Positions 26,863 through 36,122 of a DNA stretch of 64,000 bases are shown here, piece by piece. Source of the DNA: Dyella psychrodurans (GTDB lineage Bacteria; Pseudomonadota; Gammaproteobacteria; Xanthomonadales; Rhodanobacteraceae); contig NZ_QRBF01000002.1 of assembly GCF_003363265.1 (NCBI RefSeq), forward strand, positions 81,590-145,589, given 5' to 3'. Made by a program: the position numbers and the translations under genes. Below the pieces are notes generated by a model, which was not told where the DNA came from, did not search any database, and worked only from the letters and a program-made list of their open reading frames with translations. Each line of letters begins with the position of its first letter. Positions within the stretch are counted from its first letter, which is position 1.

Positions 26863-28626
26863 CTAATCGCCGCTGCCCACTTCAGGCAGCGGCTGTTCGG
26901 CGACACGTTCCATGCGGCGGCGCGATTTGTGCGCGTACATGGAGCGATCTGCTTCACGCACCAGTTCCGCGAAGTCCGCGTTGCTGAAACGACGCTGGTC
27001 GACCGGCGCGCTGCAGATGCCGTAGCTGACGCCGGCGCCAAGAAAATCGCTTTCGCACAGCGACTTGTCCAATTCCGCAAGCGAACGCGCGAGACGCTGC
27101 TGACTGAGTTCGTCGCCGTAGGCGATCACCGCGAACTCGTCGCCGCCCAGGCGGAAGGCGCGAATCAGATCGCCAAGCCGCGCGAGTCCTTCACCGACCT
27201 TTTGCAACAGCTCATCGCCGCGTTCGTGGCCTTGGCTGTCGTTGACGAGTTTGAGTCCGTCCAGATCGATCATGGCGATTTGCCAGGTGCCTTGCGCGGG
27301 ATCGGAATTTTCGCGGCGCGTGATCTCCTCGATCATCACGTTGAAGGCGAGGCGATTGCCCAGTCCGGTCAGTGCGTCGATGGATGCTTTGGCAATGGCT
27401 TCCTGCATGCCGCGGCGGAAGCGTTCGCGGCCGTCTTCAACCAGTTTCACGTGATCGGCCAGCGCAAAGGCCAACAGCATGGCTTCGCAACTGTTGCCCA
27501 TCAGCGTAAGCAGGTCGGCGTTGTCGACGGCGCTGGGAACCAGTCCGAAATTGACGGGCAGTATGATCATCCCCGGTATCACCACCGCCATGTACGCCAG
27601 CGTGAAGAAACGGGCTCGCCGCACGCCCCGCACCAGCGCCCACCAGCCCATGCATGCCGAATAGAACACGATGATCGACACCGCGAAGGTGGCGATCAGG
27701 AAAGCGAGTGACGGGAAGAACAGCGAAAACGGCAGTGCGATGATCGAAGCCGCCACGATGCCATGGCCGACGCGTGCCATCTGCGGTGCATGCCGCCACA
27801 GATCGAGAAAGCGAATGGTGAACCGTGCATGCACCACCGGCAGCAGGATGAACCACTGCGTGAAATTGATCGGCCCGGTGCTGATGCCCAGCCACGTTTG
27901 CGGCAGGTCGAAAAAGAAACCCCATCCCAGCACCAGGATCAATGCCTGGCAGCCGTAGAGGGTGTAGCTGCGATCGCGGATCCATAGACCCACGAACAGA
28001 ATGAATACGCCCAGGCCAAACAGCACACCCAGCGATCCGAGCATCAATGCGGATTCGTTGATGCGGCGTTTGCGAAACTGCGTACGCGTCTGCACGTCGA
28101 TGCGCGGCATCGCGGTGAAAAAGGTCGAGGTGACGTGAATGATCACTGCGTAGTGATGGCCCGGTGCAAGCGTCACGGCGGCCGCGCCGCGCGGGACGTC
28201 GCTCGTACCAAGATCGCTACCGGTGTCGAAGGTTTGGTGCAGACCATCGTCGCCGAGCACAACGATGTGGGCGTGGCCGTAATAGGTGTTGTCGAACGCG
28301 ACGACCCAATCGGAGTCGCGCTGCGTGGGGCTGAATGGCGAGACGAGCCAGAAACTGCCGCCGAGCATGCTGACCTGCGGCACCTGCGTGCGTTGGGCGA
28401 GCCATGCGTTCAGCTCGGCATAGCTTTGCGGCGCTTGCTCGCCGGGCGCTGCCTTGTAGGTGGTGAGGGAGGGTTCCTGTGCGGCGGGGCCGAACAACGG
28501 AAACGGCTGTTCCGCGCGGCAGGCTGAACCCACGAGCATGCTTACGAGAAATAAAAGCAGTCCTGCCCAGCCTCGGCCAAGCGACCGCGACGACGCGAAC
28601 TCCGGCGCGTGCGTGTGATGGCGCAA
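26863..28626 (-). CDS. 7TMR-DISM sensor with GGDEF domain (diguanylate cyclase)
   Basis: About 587 residues: a signal-like hydrophobic segment (GWAGLLLFLVSMLVGSA), a periplasmic 7TMR-DISM-type sensory domain, seven membrane helices (from LMLGSLGVLFGLGVFILFVGL to the helix before VKLVEDG), and a C-terminal GGDEF domain with RLGGDEFAVIAYGDE. The intact GGDEF predicts c-di-GMP synthesis at the membrane in response to an extracytoplasmic ligand. I see no RxxD inhibitory site at the usual five-residue spacing. I propose TTG 28626 because GAGGGG lies six bases before it; a longer frame to 28788 runs into the nadE promoter region. Convergent with the flavoprotein gene. Confidence 0.82.
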   Translation of the reverse strand: MRHHTHAPEFASSRSLGRGWAGLLLFLVSMLVGSACRAEQPFPLFGPAAQEPSLTTYKAAPGEQAPQSYAELNAWLAQRTQVPQVSMLGGSFWLVSPFSPTQRDSDWVVAFDNTYYGHAHIVVLGDDGLHQTFDTGSDLGTSDVPRGAAAVTLAPGHHYAVIIHVTSTFFTAMPRIDVQTRTQFRKRRINESALMLGSLGVLFGLGVFILFVGLWIRDRSYTLYGCQALILVLGWGFFFDLPQTWLGISTGPINFTQWFILLPVVHARFTIRFLDLWRHAPQMARVGHGIVAASIIALPFSLFFPSLAFLIATFAVSIIVFYSACMGWWALVRGVRRARFFTLAYMAVVIPGMIILPVNFGLVPSAVDNADLLTLMGNSCEAMLLAFALADHVKLVEDGRERFRRGMQEAIAKASIDALTGLGNRLAFNVMIEEITRRENSDPAQGTWQIAMIDLDGLKLVNDSQGHERGDELLQKVGEGLARLGDLIRAFRLGGDEFAVIAYGDELSQQRLARSLAELDKSLCESDFLGAGVSYGICSAPVDQRRFSNADFAELVREADRSMYAHKSRRRMERVAEQPLPEVGSGD

Positions 28627-28820
28627 AGCTGCCCCTCTGCCAGTCTGCGTCAGAGGATGGTAGCACCGGCCTTGCAACTCCTGCGCAACAAATTTCGAGC
28701 CGGCCGGGTAGGAGAAAACGGGGTGTCTTTGCCTGTCTCGGTTTAGCGATAGGGAGGAGGGCTTGTGGCAGCGCCGTTCGACTACCATTTAGCCCCCGTC
28801 GCCCCTGGATCGATACAACG

Positions 28821-30461
28821 ATGGCTGTCATTCGCCTGGCACTGGCCCAACACGATTTTCCCGTCGGCGCCGTGGCCGCCAACACCGCCAAAGTGCGGAA
28901 CCTGATGGCCCAGGCGCGTGCGGGTGGCGCGGCGCTCGCGGTCTTTCCGGAGCTGACCATCAGCGGCTATCCGCCCGAAGACCTGCTGCTTCGCCCCAGC
29001 TTCCTTGCGTCCTGCCAGAAGGCCATCCAGGCGCTGGCCGCCGAAACCAATGGATTGACCGCCATCGTGGGTTTTCCCCACAGCCAGGGTGAGGTCTATA
29101 ACGCCGCGGCGTTCCTGCAGGGTGGCGAGATCGAGCAGATCACGCACAAGCAGGCGTTGCCCAACTACGGCGTATTCGACGACAAGCGGTATTTTCGCGC
29201 GGGCCGCACCAGTGCCATCGCGGTGATCGATGGCGTTCGCGTGGGCTATCTGATTTGCGAAGACATCTGGCAGGCCGAGCCTGCTGCCCATGCGGCGGCC
29301 GCAGGTGCGGAGCTTATCGTGGTGATCAACGCCTCGCCCTGGGACGATGCCAAGCAGGCGGCGCGCGAAGAAGTGCTGGTGACCCGTGCCCGGGAAACCG
29401 GTTGCGCATTGGTCTACCTCAATCTCGTGGGTGGCCAGGACGAGGTTGTCTATGACGGCGGATCGTTGATGGTGAATGGCGACGGCACGATTGCCGCGCG
29501 CGCACCTGCGTTCGTCGATGCCTTGCTGTGGGCCGACTTCGATTCCGCCGACCGCAGCTTGCATGCCCGCGACTGGCCGGCCGTGGCGGATGGTTCGCGC
29601 CAGGCAACGCTGTACGCGGCGCTCGTGCGTGGCATTCGCGATTACATCGACAAGAACGGTTTCGGCGGGGTGTTGCTGGGGCTTTCCGGCGGCATCGACT
29701 CGGCGTTGACGCTCGCACTGGCGGTGGACGCATTGGGGCCCGATCGCGTCACCGCCGTAATGATGCCGATGCGTTACACATCGCAGCTCTCGCTCGATGG
29801 TGCGCGAACGCAGGCGGAGCGTCTCGGCGTGGCGTATCACGTGATCGACATCGAGCCGACTTACAACGCCTTCATTGCCGCGCTCACACCGCTGTTCGAA
29901 GGCAAGCAGCCGGACATCACCGAAGAGAATCTGCAATCGCGCACGCGCGGCGTGATGCTGATGGCGTTGTCCAACAAGCACAGTCGCCTGCTGCTGGCCA
30001 CCGGCAACAAGAGCGAGATGGCCGTGGGCTACGCCACGCTGTACGGCGACATGTGCGGTGCTTACGCGCCGCTCAAGGACGTCTACAAGACCGAGGTTTA
30101 TCGTCTGTCGCGCTGGCGCAACGAGGACGAGGCGCGCACCACGGGCCATGCCGGCGACTGGATCATCCCGCCGGCAGTAATCGAGCGTCCGCCTTCGGCC
30201 GAATTGCGCGACAACCAGACCGATCAGGACTCCCTCCCGCCCTACGACGAACTCGATGCCATCCTCGCCCGCTTTATCGAGCAGGAGCAGTCGCAGGCGG
30301 AGATCATCGCGGCAGGTTTTGACGAAAAAACCGTGCATCGCGTGGTGCGGCTGGTGCTGGTGAACGAATTCAAGCGCCGACAATCGGCGCCGGGGCCTCG
30401 CGTCACCACGCGTGCGTTCGGCCGCGAGCGACGCTATCCGATTACTTCAGGATGGAAGTGA
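28821..30461 (+). CDS. nadE: Glutamine-dependent NAD+ synthetase
   Basis: Makes NAD+ from deamido-NAD+, ATP and glutamine. The 546-residue protein has an N-terminal nitrilase-type glutaminase with the Glu-Lys-Cys triad (FPELTISGYPPED; HKQALPNYGVFDDKRYF; GYLICEDIW) and a C-terminal synthetase domain with the PP-loop LGLSGGIDSALT and TGNKSEMAVGYATLYGDMCG. This is the long, glutamine-using form. ATG 28821 gives the family N-terminus. It is divergent from the GGDEF gene and ends in a shared bidirectional terminator. Confidence 0.95.
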   Translation: MAVIRLALAQHDFPVGAVAANTAKVRNLMAQARAGGAALAVFPELTISGYPPEDLLLRPSFLASCQKAIQALAAETNGLTAIVGFPHSQGEVYNAAAFLQGGEIEQITHKQALPNYGVFDDKRYFRAGRTSAIAVIDGVRVGYLICEDIWQAEPAAHAAAAGAELIVVINASPWDDAKQAAREEVLVTRARETGCALVYLNLVGGQDEVVYDGGSLMVNGDGTIAARAPAFVDALLWADFDSADRSLHARDWPAVADGSRQATLYAALVRGIRDYIDKNGFGGVLLGLSGGIDSALTLALAVDALGPDRVTAVMMPMRYTSQLSLDGARTQAERLGVAYHVIDIEPTYNAFIAALTPLFEGKQPDITEENLQSRTRGVMLMALSNKHSRLLLATGNKSEMAVGYATLYGDMCGAYAPLKDVYKTEVYRLSRWRNEDEARTTGHAGDWIIPPAVIERPPSAELRDNQTDQDSLPPYDELDAILARFIEQEQSQAEIIAAGFDEKTVHRVVRLVLVNEFKRRQSAPGPRVTTRAFGRERRYPITSGWK

Positions 30462-30512
30462 TGGGCGAGCCAGGCGCCCAGGTCATGCGCCGATAGTGCC
30501 GCGCCCCTAAAC

Positions 30513-30549
30513 AAAAAGCCGGCGGCCCTGAGGCTCGCCGGCTTTTTTT
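30513..30549. terminator. Bidirectional intrinsic terminator (nadE / bamD)
   Basis: AAAAAGCCGGCG at 30513-30524 pairs with CGCCGGCTTTTT at 30536-30547. The stem is flanked by A5 on one side and T7 on the other, so it can stop transcripts from both strands. Confidence 0.93.
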
Positions 30550-30570
30550 GTTCGCGACGTTCTCGTGTGA

Positions 30571-31431
30571 TCAGTAGTGACCCGAGAACGGAATCATCTT
30601 GCGCAGGATCGACGGCGAGTGCGGCCACTTGGGATCTTTCAGGTACGGATGATCCGGATAATTGAGTGCGAGCACCTGGCGCACCTGCGTGGCCTGGTCC
30701 TTCTGGCCCAGTGCCAGATAGCTGCGGCACAGAATGGCCAACGCATCACCCGTCTGCGGCGATTCCTGATAGTGCTCGATCACGTACTGGGCGCGATCGG
30801 CGGAGGCCACATAAGCCTTGTTGCGGATATAGAACTCGGCCACGTTGATTTCGAACTGTGCCAGCACGTTGCGCAGATAGATCATGCGCTGGCGCGCATC
30901 GGCCGCATAGGCGCTGTCGGGGAAGCGGCGGCTGAGTTCGGAGAAATCGTCGAACGCCTTCAGGTTGTAACCCTGGTCGCGGCGCGTCTGCGCGCTCCGG
31001 TGCTCGCCCGCAAAAGCGCGCTCGAAGACGCCGGTGGTGCGATCGAAGTTGATCAGACCGCGCAGGTAATAGGCATAATCCACATGATTGTTGAGCGGAT
31101 TGGACTTGATGAAGCGGTTGACCGTGGAATAGGCGTCATCCGGCTTGTTGTTCTTGTACTGCGCGTAGGCCAATTCCAGCTGTGCCTGCTCGTTGAACGG
31201 GCCGGACGGGAAACGGGCGATCAGACGCTGGTAGGCTTTCTCGGCTGCCGAATAATCGGAATGCATCAGATCATTGTGCGCGAGGGCGTAAAGCTGCGGC
31301 AGCGGCAAGGTGTCGAGCGGATCGCCGCGGTGCCCGAACCACGAGCAGGCGCTCATCGTCAAAGCCAGGACGAGCACGATGAGTACTTTCAAAACAGGCG
31401 TCGGGGTTGCCGGCAGCTTGGTTACGCGCAT
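30571..31431 (-). CDS. bamD: Outer-membrane assembly lipoprotein BamD
   Basis: Essential lipoprotein of the beta-barrel assembly complex, anchored on the inner face of the outer membrane. The 286-residue protein has a lipoprotein signal with lipobox LTMSAC (Cys29), followed by TPR repeats (for example YSAAEKAYQRLIARFPSGPF and DDAYSTVNRFIKSNP). Length and repeat arrangement match BamD (YfiO). It is divergent from rluD, as in many gammaproteobacteria. Confidence 0.94.
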   Translation of the reverse strand: MRVTKLPATPTPVLKVLIVLVLALTMSACSWFGHRGDPLDTLPLPQLYALAHNDLMHSDYSAAEKAYQRLIARFPSGPFNEQAQLELAYAQYKNNKPDDAYSTVNRFIKSNPLNNHVDYAYYLRGLINFDRTTGVFERAFAGEHRSAQTRRDQGYNLKAFDDFSELSRRFPDSAYAADARQRMIYLRNVLAQFEINVAEFYIRNKAYVASADRAQYVIEHYQESPQTGDALAILCRSYLALGQKDQATQVRQVLALNYPDHPYLKDPKWPHSPSILRKMIPFSGHY

Positions 31432-31503
31432 GAGTTAAGGGGTTCAGATGTTTGAAAGAAAAGGGATGATAGCCGAAACCGGCCCCCAGCCGGGGGTCTC
31501 GGC

Positions 31504-32478
31504 ATGACCATCATTCGTCACGAGGCGGTGGTGCCTCTGTCGGCCGCCGGTCGAAGGTTCGACCAGGCCTTGGCCGAGATGTTCCCGGACTATTCCCGCT
31601 CGCGCCTGACCGCGTGGGTGAAGGCCGGGGCGGTGACCCTCGACGGGGTGCCGGCAGCCCCTCGCCACCTGTTGCGGGGCGGCGAGAAGGTCCGGCTGGA
31701 GGCGGAACTGGAAACGGAGGTCACCAGCGCGCCCGAGGCCATCGCGCTGGACATCGTCCACGAGGATCCGCACCTGCTGGTGCTGAACAAGCCGGTCGGC
31801 CTGGTCGTGCATCCGGGGGCCGGCAACCCGGCCGGCACGCTGCTGAACGCCTTGCTGCACCACGACCCGAAGCTGGCCGAACTGCCTCGCGGGGGCATCG
31901 TGCACCGGCTGGACAAGGACACCTCCGGCCTGATGGTGGTGGCGAAAACGCTGCCCGCGCACACCGCCCTGGTCGACATGCTGTCCCGTCACGAAGTGGA
32001 GCGGCAGTACGAGGCCATCGTGATCGGCACACTGATCGCAGGCGGCACGGTGGATGCTCCCATCGGTCGACATATCGGCGATCGCCTGCGCCAGGCGGTG
32101 AGGGATGAAGAGGACGGCAAGCATGCGATTACGCATTACCGCCTGCGCGAGCGTTTTCGCGCGCACACGCTGATTCAATGCAATCTGGAAACCGGGCGCA
32201 CGCATCAGATTCGCGTGCACATGGCGCACGTCGGGCATCCGCTCGTGGGCGATCCCTTGTACGGCGGCGGTTTGAAGTTACCCAAGCGAGCGACACCCGA
32301 GCTCGCTGCCGCGCTGAGAAGCTTCCGGCGCCAGGCGCTTCATGCGGAGCGCTTGGCGTTCGTACATCCCGTCAGTAGTGAAAACTTGACGTTCGAATCA
32401 CCGCGCCCGGCGGATATAGATGCACTCATTGCCACGCTCCGCGCGGATTTGGCCGCCAATGGGCCGGACGAGTATTGA
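31504..32478 (+). CDS. rluD: 23S rRNA pseudouridine synthase RluD
   Basis: Isomerises uridines in helix 69 of 23S rRNA (positions 1911, 1915 and 1917 in E. coli). The 324-residue protein has an N-terminal S4-like RNA-binding domain ([20 protein letters not shown]) and a catalytic domain with the active-site Asp in [19 protein letters not shown], plus [21 protein letters not shown]. It is followed after five bases by pgeF. The bamD/rluD/pgeF/clpB order is the conserved gammaproteobacterial one. Confidence 0.95.
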   Translation: MTIIRHEAVVPLSAAGRRFDQALAEMFPDYSRSRLTAWVKAGAVTLDGVPAAPRHLLRGGEKVRLEAELETEVTSAPEAIALDIVHEDPHLLVLNKPVGLVVHPGAGNPAGTLLNALLHHDPKLAELPRGGIVHRLDKDTSGLMVVAKTLPAHTALVDMLSRHEVERQYEAIVIGTLIAGGTVDAPIGRHIGDRLRQAVRDEEDGKHAITHYRLRERFRAHTLIQCNLETGRTHQIRVHMAHVGHPLVGDPLYGGGLKLPKRATPELAAALRSFRRQALHAERLAFVHPVSSENLTFESPRPADIDALIATLRADLAANGPDEY

Positions 32479-32483
32479 TACGT

Positions 32484-33233
32484 ATGAACGATGCATGGAT
32501 CTTCCCCGACTGGCCCGCTCCGCGCACCGTGCACGCGGCGGTCACCACGCGCGATGGTCCGGGCATATCGCAGCCGCCTTTCGGTCGATTCAATCTCGGC
32601 CTGCGCAGTGGCGACGATGCGCAGGCCGTGTGCGGCAATCGCAGCACGTTGCGACAGTCATTGGGTCTGCCGGCCGAACCGCGCTGGCTGCGGCAAGTGC
32701 ATGGAACCGTGGTGGCGGAACTTGGCCCGTTGCCGACCTCGGAAGAACCGGAAGCGGATGCTGCGGTATCGCGCCTGCCGGGCACGGTGTTGGCGATTCT
32801 CACCGCCGATTGCCTGCCGGTGCTGTTGTGCGCCGGTGACGGTAGTGCGATCGGTGCCGCGCATGCGGGATGGCGTGGGTTGGCGGCCGGTGTGCTTGAG
32901 GAGACCATCGAGCAGATGCAGTGTCACGCCGCCGATCTGATGGCATGGATCGGGCCTTGCATCGGTGCGGCGTCGTATGAGGTAGGCGAAGACGTCTACA
33001 AAGCCTTCCATCATTCAAAGACTGCGGTTGAAGGCGCCTTTGTGGCTACCCGTCCCGGTCATTGGTTTTGCGATCTTGCCTTGTTGGCTCGGCAGCGTCT
33101 GGAAGCGGCCGGGGTGACCCGGATTTATGGCGGCGGATTCGACACTCGCAGCGATGCGCGTTTCTATTCCTACCGCCGGGAAGGCGCCCGCAGCGGCCGC
33201 TTCGCCAGCCTGATCTGGCTGGCCGAAGGCTAA
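32484..33233 (+). CDS. pgeF: Purine nucleoside phosphorylase-like / peptidoglycan editing factor (YfiH)
   Basis: A 249-residue member of the DUF152/YlmD family, described both as multi-copper-like purine nucleoside enzymes and as an editing factor that removes wrongly incorporated amino acids from peptidoglycan precursors in E. coli. Metal-site residues are visible in RQVHGTVV, LTADCLPVLL, AAHAGWRGLAAGV and GPCIGAASYEVG. ATG 32484 is preferred to TTG 32475, although the ribosome-binding site is weak. It is co-oriented with rluD. Confidence 0.88.
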   Translation: MNDAWIFPDWPAPRTVHAAVTTRDGPGISQPPFGRFNLGLRSGDDAQAVCGNRSTLRQSLGLPAEPRWLRQVHGTVVAELGPLPTSEEPEADAAVSRLPGTVLAILTADCLPVLLCAGDGSAIGAAHAGWRGLAAGVLEETIEQMQCHAADLMAWIGPCIGAASYEVGEDVYKAFHHSKTAVEGAFVATRPGHWFCDLALLARQRLEAAGVTRIYGGGFDTRSDARFYSYRREGARSGRFASLIWLAEG

Positions 33234-33288
33234 GAACCGGCAGCCCTGCTCTTGGCTGAAGCCAGGCAGGGTGCCATGCTCGATTTCG

Positions 33289-33314
33289 CTTGAATCGTTC
33301 CGCGCTGTCCGCAT
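33289..33314 (+). promoter_or_regulatory. Probable sigma-32 heat-shock promoter of clpB
   Basis: CTTGAA at 33289-33294 and CCGCAT at 33309-33314 are separated by 14 bases, close to the heat-shock consensus CTTGAA-N13-15-CCCCAT. They lie about 50 bases upstream of the clpB start. Confidence 0.6.
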
Positions 33315-33364
33315 CTCTCCGGGCAGTGGCGGCGTGTCCGCCAAACCTTTTTGGGGATACTCCG

Positions 33365-35941
33365 ATGCGAATGGACAAACTGACTTCGCGTTTCCAGCAA
33401 GCGCTCGCCGACGCGCAATCGTTGGCGGTGGGACGCGACAACAACATGCTCGAGCCCGTGCACGTGATGGCGGCGCTGCTCGACCAGCAAGGCGGCTCCA
33501 CCGGGCCGCTGCTGACCCAGGCTCACGTCAATGTGCCGGCGTTTCGCCAGCGCGTGGGTGAAATACTTGAACGTCTGCCGAAAGTGAGCGGGCAGGAAGG
33601 CAACATCCACGCCGGCAACGATCTGACCCGGGTACTCAATCTCACCGACAAGCTTGCCCAACAGCGTGGCGATCAGTTCATCGCCAGCGAGTTGTTCGTG
33701 CTCGCCGCGCTGGAAGACAAGGGCGACCTGGGAGCGGCGTTGAAAGCCGCGGGTGCGACGAAACAACACCTTGAAGCGGCGATCGAAAAATTGCGCGGCG
33801 GCGAGAAAGTGCAAAGCGAGAACGCCGAAGACCAGCGCCAGGCGCTGGAGAAATACTGCATCGATCTCACCGCGCGCGCCGAGAGCGGCAAGCTCGATCC
33901 GGTGATCGGCCGCGACGAGGAAATCCGCCGCACCATCCAGGTGCTGCAGCGTCGCACCAAGAACAATCCGGTGCTGATCGGCGAACCCGGCGTGGGCAAG
34001 ACGGCCATCGTCGAGGGGCTGGCGCAGCGCATCGTGAAAGGCGAAGTGCCGGAGGGCCTGCGCGATCGCCGCGTGCTCGCGCTCGACATGGGTGCGCTGA
34101 TCGCCGGCGCCAAGTTCCGCGGCGAATTCGAGGAACGCCTCAAGGCCGTGTTGAACGATCTGGCGAAAAACGAAGGCCAGATCATTCTCTTCATCGACGA
34201 GTTGCACACCATGGTCGGCGCCGGCAAAGCCGAAGGCGCGATGGATGCCGGCAACATGCTCAAGCCCGCGCTGGCTCGCGGCGAACTGCATTGCATCGGC
34301 GCGACCACGCTGGATGAATATCGCAAATACATCGAAAAGGACGCCGCACTGGAACGCCGCTTCCAGAAGGTGTTCGTGGGCGAGCCTAGCGTGGAAGACA
34401 CCATCGCGATCCTGCGTGGATTGAAAGAACGCTATGCGGTGCATCACGGCGTGGAAATCACCGATCCGGCCATCGTGGCGGCGGCGACGCTGTCCAATCG
34501 CTACATCACCGACCGCCAGTTGCCGGACAAGGCGATCGACCTGATGGACGAAGCCGCGTCGCGCATCCGCATGGAGATCGACTCCAAGCCCGAAGAGCTC
34601 GATCGCCTCGAGCGCCGCCTGATCCAGCTGAAAATTCAGCGCGAAATGCTGAAGAAGGAAACCGACGAGGCATCGAAGAAGCGCCTCGCCGATCTCGATA
34701 CCGACATCGGCAAGCTGGAGCGCGAATTTTCCGATCTCAACGAAGTATGGAAGTCGGAAAAGGCTGCGTTGCAGGGAGCGACCAAGGTGAAGGAGCAGAT
34801 CGAGCAGGCGCGCGTGGAACTGGAAGCGGCACAACGCCGGCAGGACTACGCCAGGATGAGCGAGATCCAGTACGGCAAGCTACCCGAACTGGAAAAGCAG
34901 CTCGCCGCCGCGCAGGCTGCCGAGAAGCAGGAATTCAAGCTCGTGCAGGACCGCGTCACGGAAGAGGAAATCGCCGAAGTGGTGTCGCGCTGGACAGGCA
35001 TTCCCGTCAGCAAGATGCTGGAAGGCGAGCGCGACAAGTTGCTGCACATGGAAGAATCGCTGCACAAGCGCGTGGTCGGCCAGGATGAGGCCGTGCGTGC
35101 CGTGTCCGATGCGATTCGCCGTGCGCGTGCGGGCCTTTCCGATCCCAATCGCCCGTACGGTTCGTTCCTGTTCCTGGGCCCGACCGGCGTCGGCAAGACG
35201 GAGCTGTGCAAGGCGCTCGCCGAATTCCTGTTCGATACCCAGGATGCGATGGTGCGCATCGACATGAGCGAATTCATGGAGAAGCATTCCGTGAGCCGAC
35301 TCATCGGTGCGCCTCCCGGCTATGTCGGCTACGAAGAGGGCGGTTATCTCACCGAAGCGGTGCGTCGTCGGCCTTACAGCGTGATCCTGCTGGACGAAGT
35401 GGAGAAGGCGCATCCGGATGTGTTCAACATCCTCTTGCAGGTGCTCGACGACGGCCGACTGACCGATGGCCAGGGCCGCACGGTGGATTTCCGCAACACC
35501 GTGATCGTGATGACGTCGAACCTCGGTTCGCAGCTGATCCAGGAGCAGGCCGGCGATTCGGAAGCCGATTACCTGCAGATGAAGGCGGCGGTGCTGGGCG
35601 TCGTGCAGGCGCACTTCCGTCCGGAATTCATCAACCGGCTCGACGAGCTGGTGGTGTTCCGTCCGCTGCAGAAGACGCAGATCCGCAAGATTGCGCTGAT
35701 CCAGCTGGTGCAGTTGGAGAAACGTCTGGCCGAACGCCAGTTGCGTCTGGAAATCAGCGAGAAAGCGCTGGATTTGCTTGGCAATGTGGGTTTCGATCCA
35801 GTGTACGGCGCACGTCCGCTCAAACGCGCGATCCAGCAGCAGTTGGAAAATCCGCTGGCCAGGCAAATCCTTGAAGGTCGCTTCACGCCAGGAGCCGTCA
35901 TCAAGGTCGACGCCGAAAGCGGCCATCTCGCCTTCCACTAA
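33365..35941 (+). CDS. clpB: ATP-dependent disaggregase ClpB
   Basis: A hexameric chaperone that threads aggregated protein with DnaK. At 858 residues it has the standard family length: an N-terminal Clp-N repeat domain, AAA+ 1 (Walker A GEPGVGKT), a long coiled-coil middle domain (about 405-530, [20 protein letters not shown] onward), and AAA+ 2 (GPTGVGKT, Walker [12 protein letters not shown]). The pore motif GYVGYEEGG is present. ATG 33365 (or 33371) gives the family N-terminus, and a heat-shock-type promoter lies upstream. Confidence 0.97.
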   Translation: MRMDKLTSRFQQALADAQSLAVGRDNNMLEPVHVMAALLDQQGGSTGPLLTQAHVNVPAFRQRVGEILERLPKVSGQEGNIHAGNDLTRVLNLTDKLAQQRGDQFIASELFVLAALEDKGDLGAALKAAGATKQHLEAAIEKLRGGEKVQSENAEDQRQALEKYCIDLTARAESGKLDPVIGRDEEIRRTIQVLQRRTKNNPVLIGEPGVGKTAIVEGLAQRIVKGEVPEGLRDRRVLALDMGALIAGAKFRGEFEERLKAVLNDLAKNEGQIILFIDELHTMVGAGKAEGAMDAGNMLKPALARGELHCIGATTLDEYRKYIEKDAALERRFQKVFVGEPSVEDTIAILRGLKERYAVHHGVEITDPAIVAAATLSNRYITDRQLPDKAIDLMDEAASRIRMEIDSKPEELDRLERRLIQLKIQREMLKKETDEASKKRLADLDTDIGKLEREFSDLNEVWKSEKAALQGATKVKEQIEQARVELEAAQRRQDYARMSEIQYGKLPELEKQLAAAQAAEKQEFKLVQDRVTEEEIAEVVSRWTGIPVSKMLEGERDKLLHMEESLHKRVVGQDEAVRAVSDAIRRARAGLSDPNRPYGSFLFLGPTGVGKTELCKALAEFLFDTQDAMVRIDMSEFMEKHSVSRLIGAPPGYVGYEEGGYLTEAVRRRPYSVILLDEVEKAHPDVFNILLQVLDDGRLTDGQGRTVDFRNTVIVMTSNLGSQLIQEQAGDSEADYLQMKAAVLGVVQAHFRPEFINRLDELVVFRPLQKTQIRKIALIQLVQLEKRLAERQLRLEISEKALDLLGNVGFDPVYGARPLKRAIQQQLENPLARQILEGRFTPGAVIKVDAESGHLAFH

Positions 35942-35956
35942 GCCTCGCCACCACTC

Positions 35957-35978
35957 CCTCCCTTGCATGCAGGGGAGG
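35957..35978. repeat. CCTCCC-type hairpin after clpB
   Basis: CCTCCCTTGCA and TGCAGGGGAGG form an eleven-base stem with one mismatch just after clpB. It resembles the dispersed palindromes at 21101, 47774 and 50397. Termination may be a secondary role. Confidence 0.5.
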
Positions 35979-36054
35979 GGTCAAGCAATCTCGCGAAAGC
36001 GTTTTGTATCTCGCAGTATCGGAAGCGCGAATACCCAGTGTGCTTCCGTCGCAT

Positions 36055-36082
36055 CAAAAAAAATCCCGGCCGAAGCCGGGAT
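36055..36082 (-). terminator. Intrinsic terminator of the second TonB receptor
   Basis: Read on the minus strand, ATCCCGGC-TTCG-GCCGGGAT is followed by eight T, downstream of the receptor stop codon. Confidence 0.9.
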
Positions 36083-36122
36083 GTTCGATGCGATGCATCG
36101 CAGAGATTGGCAGTGGGTCGAA

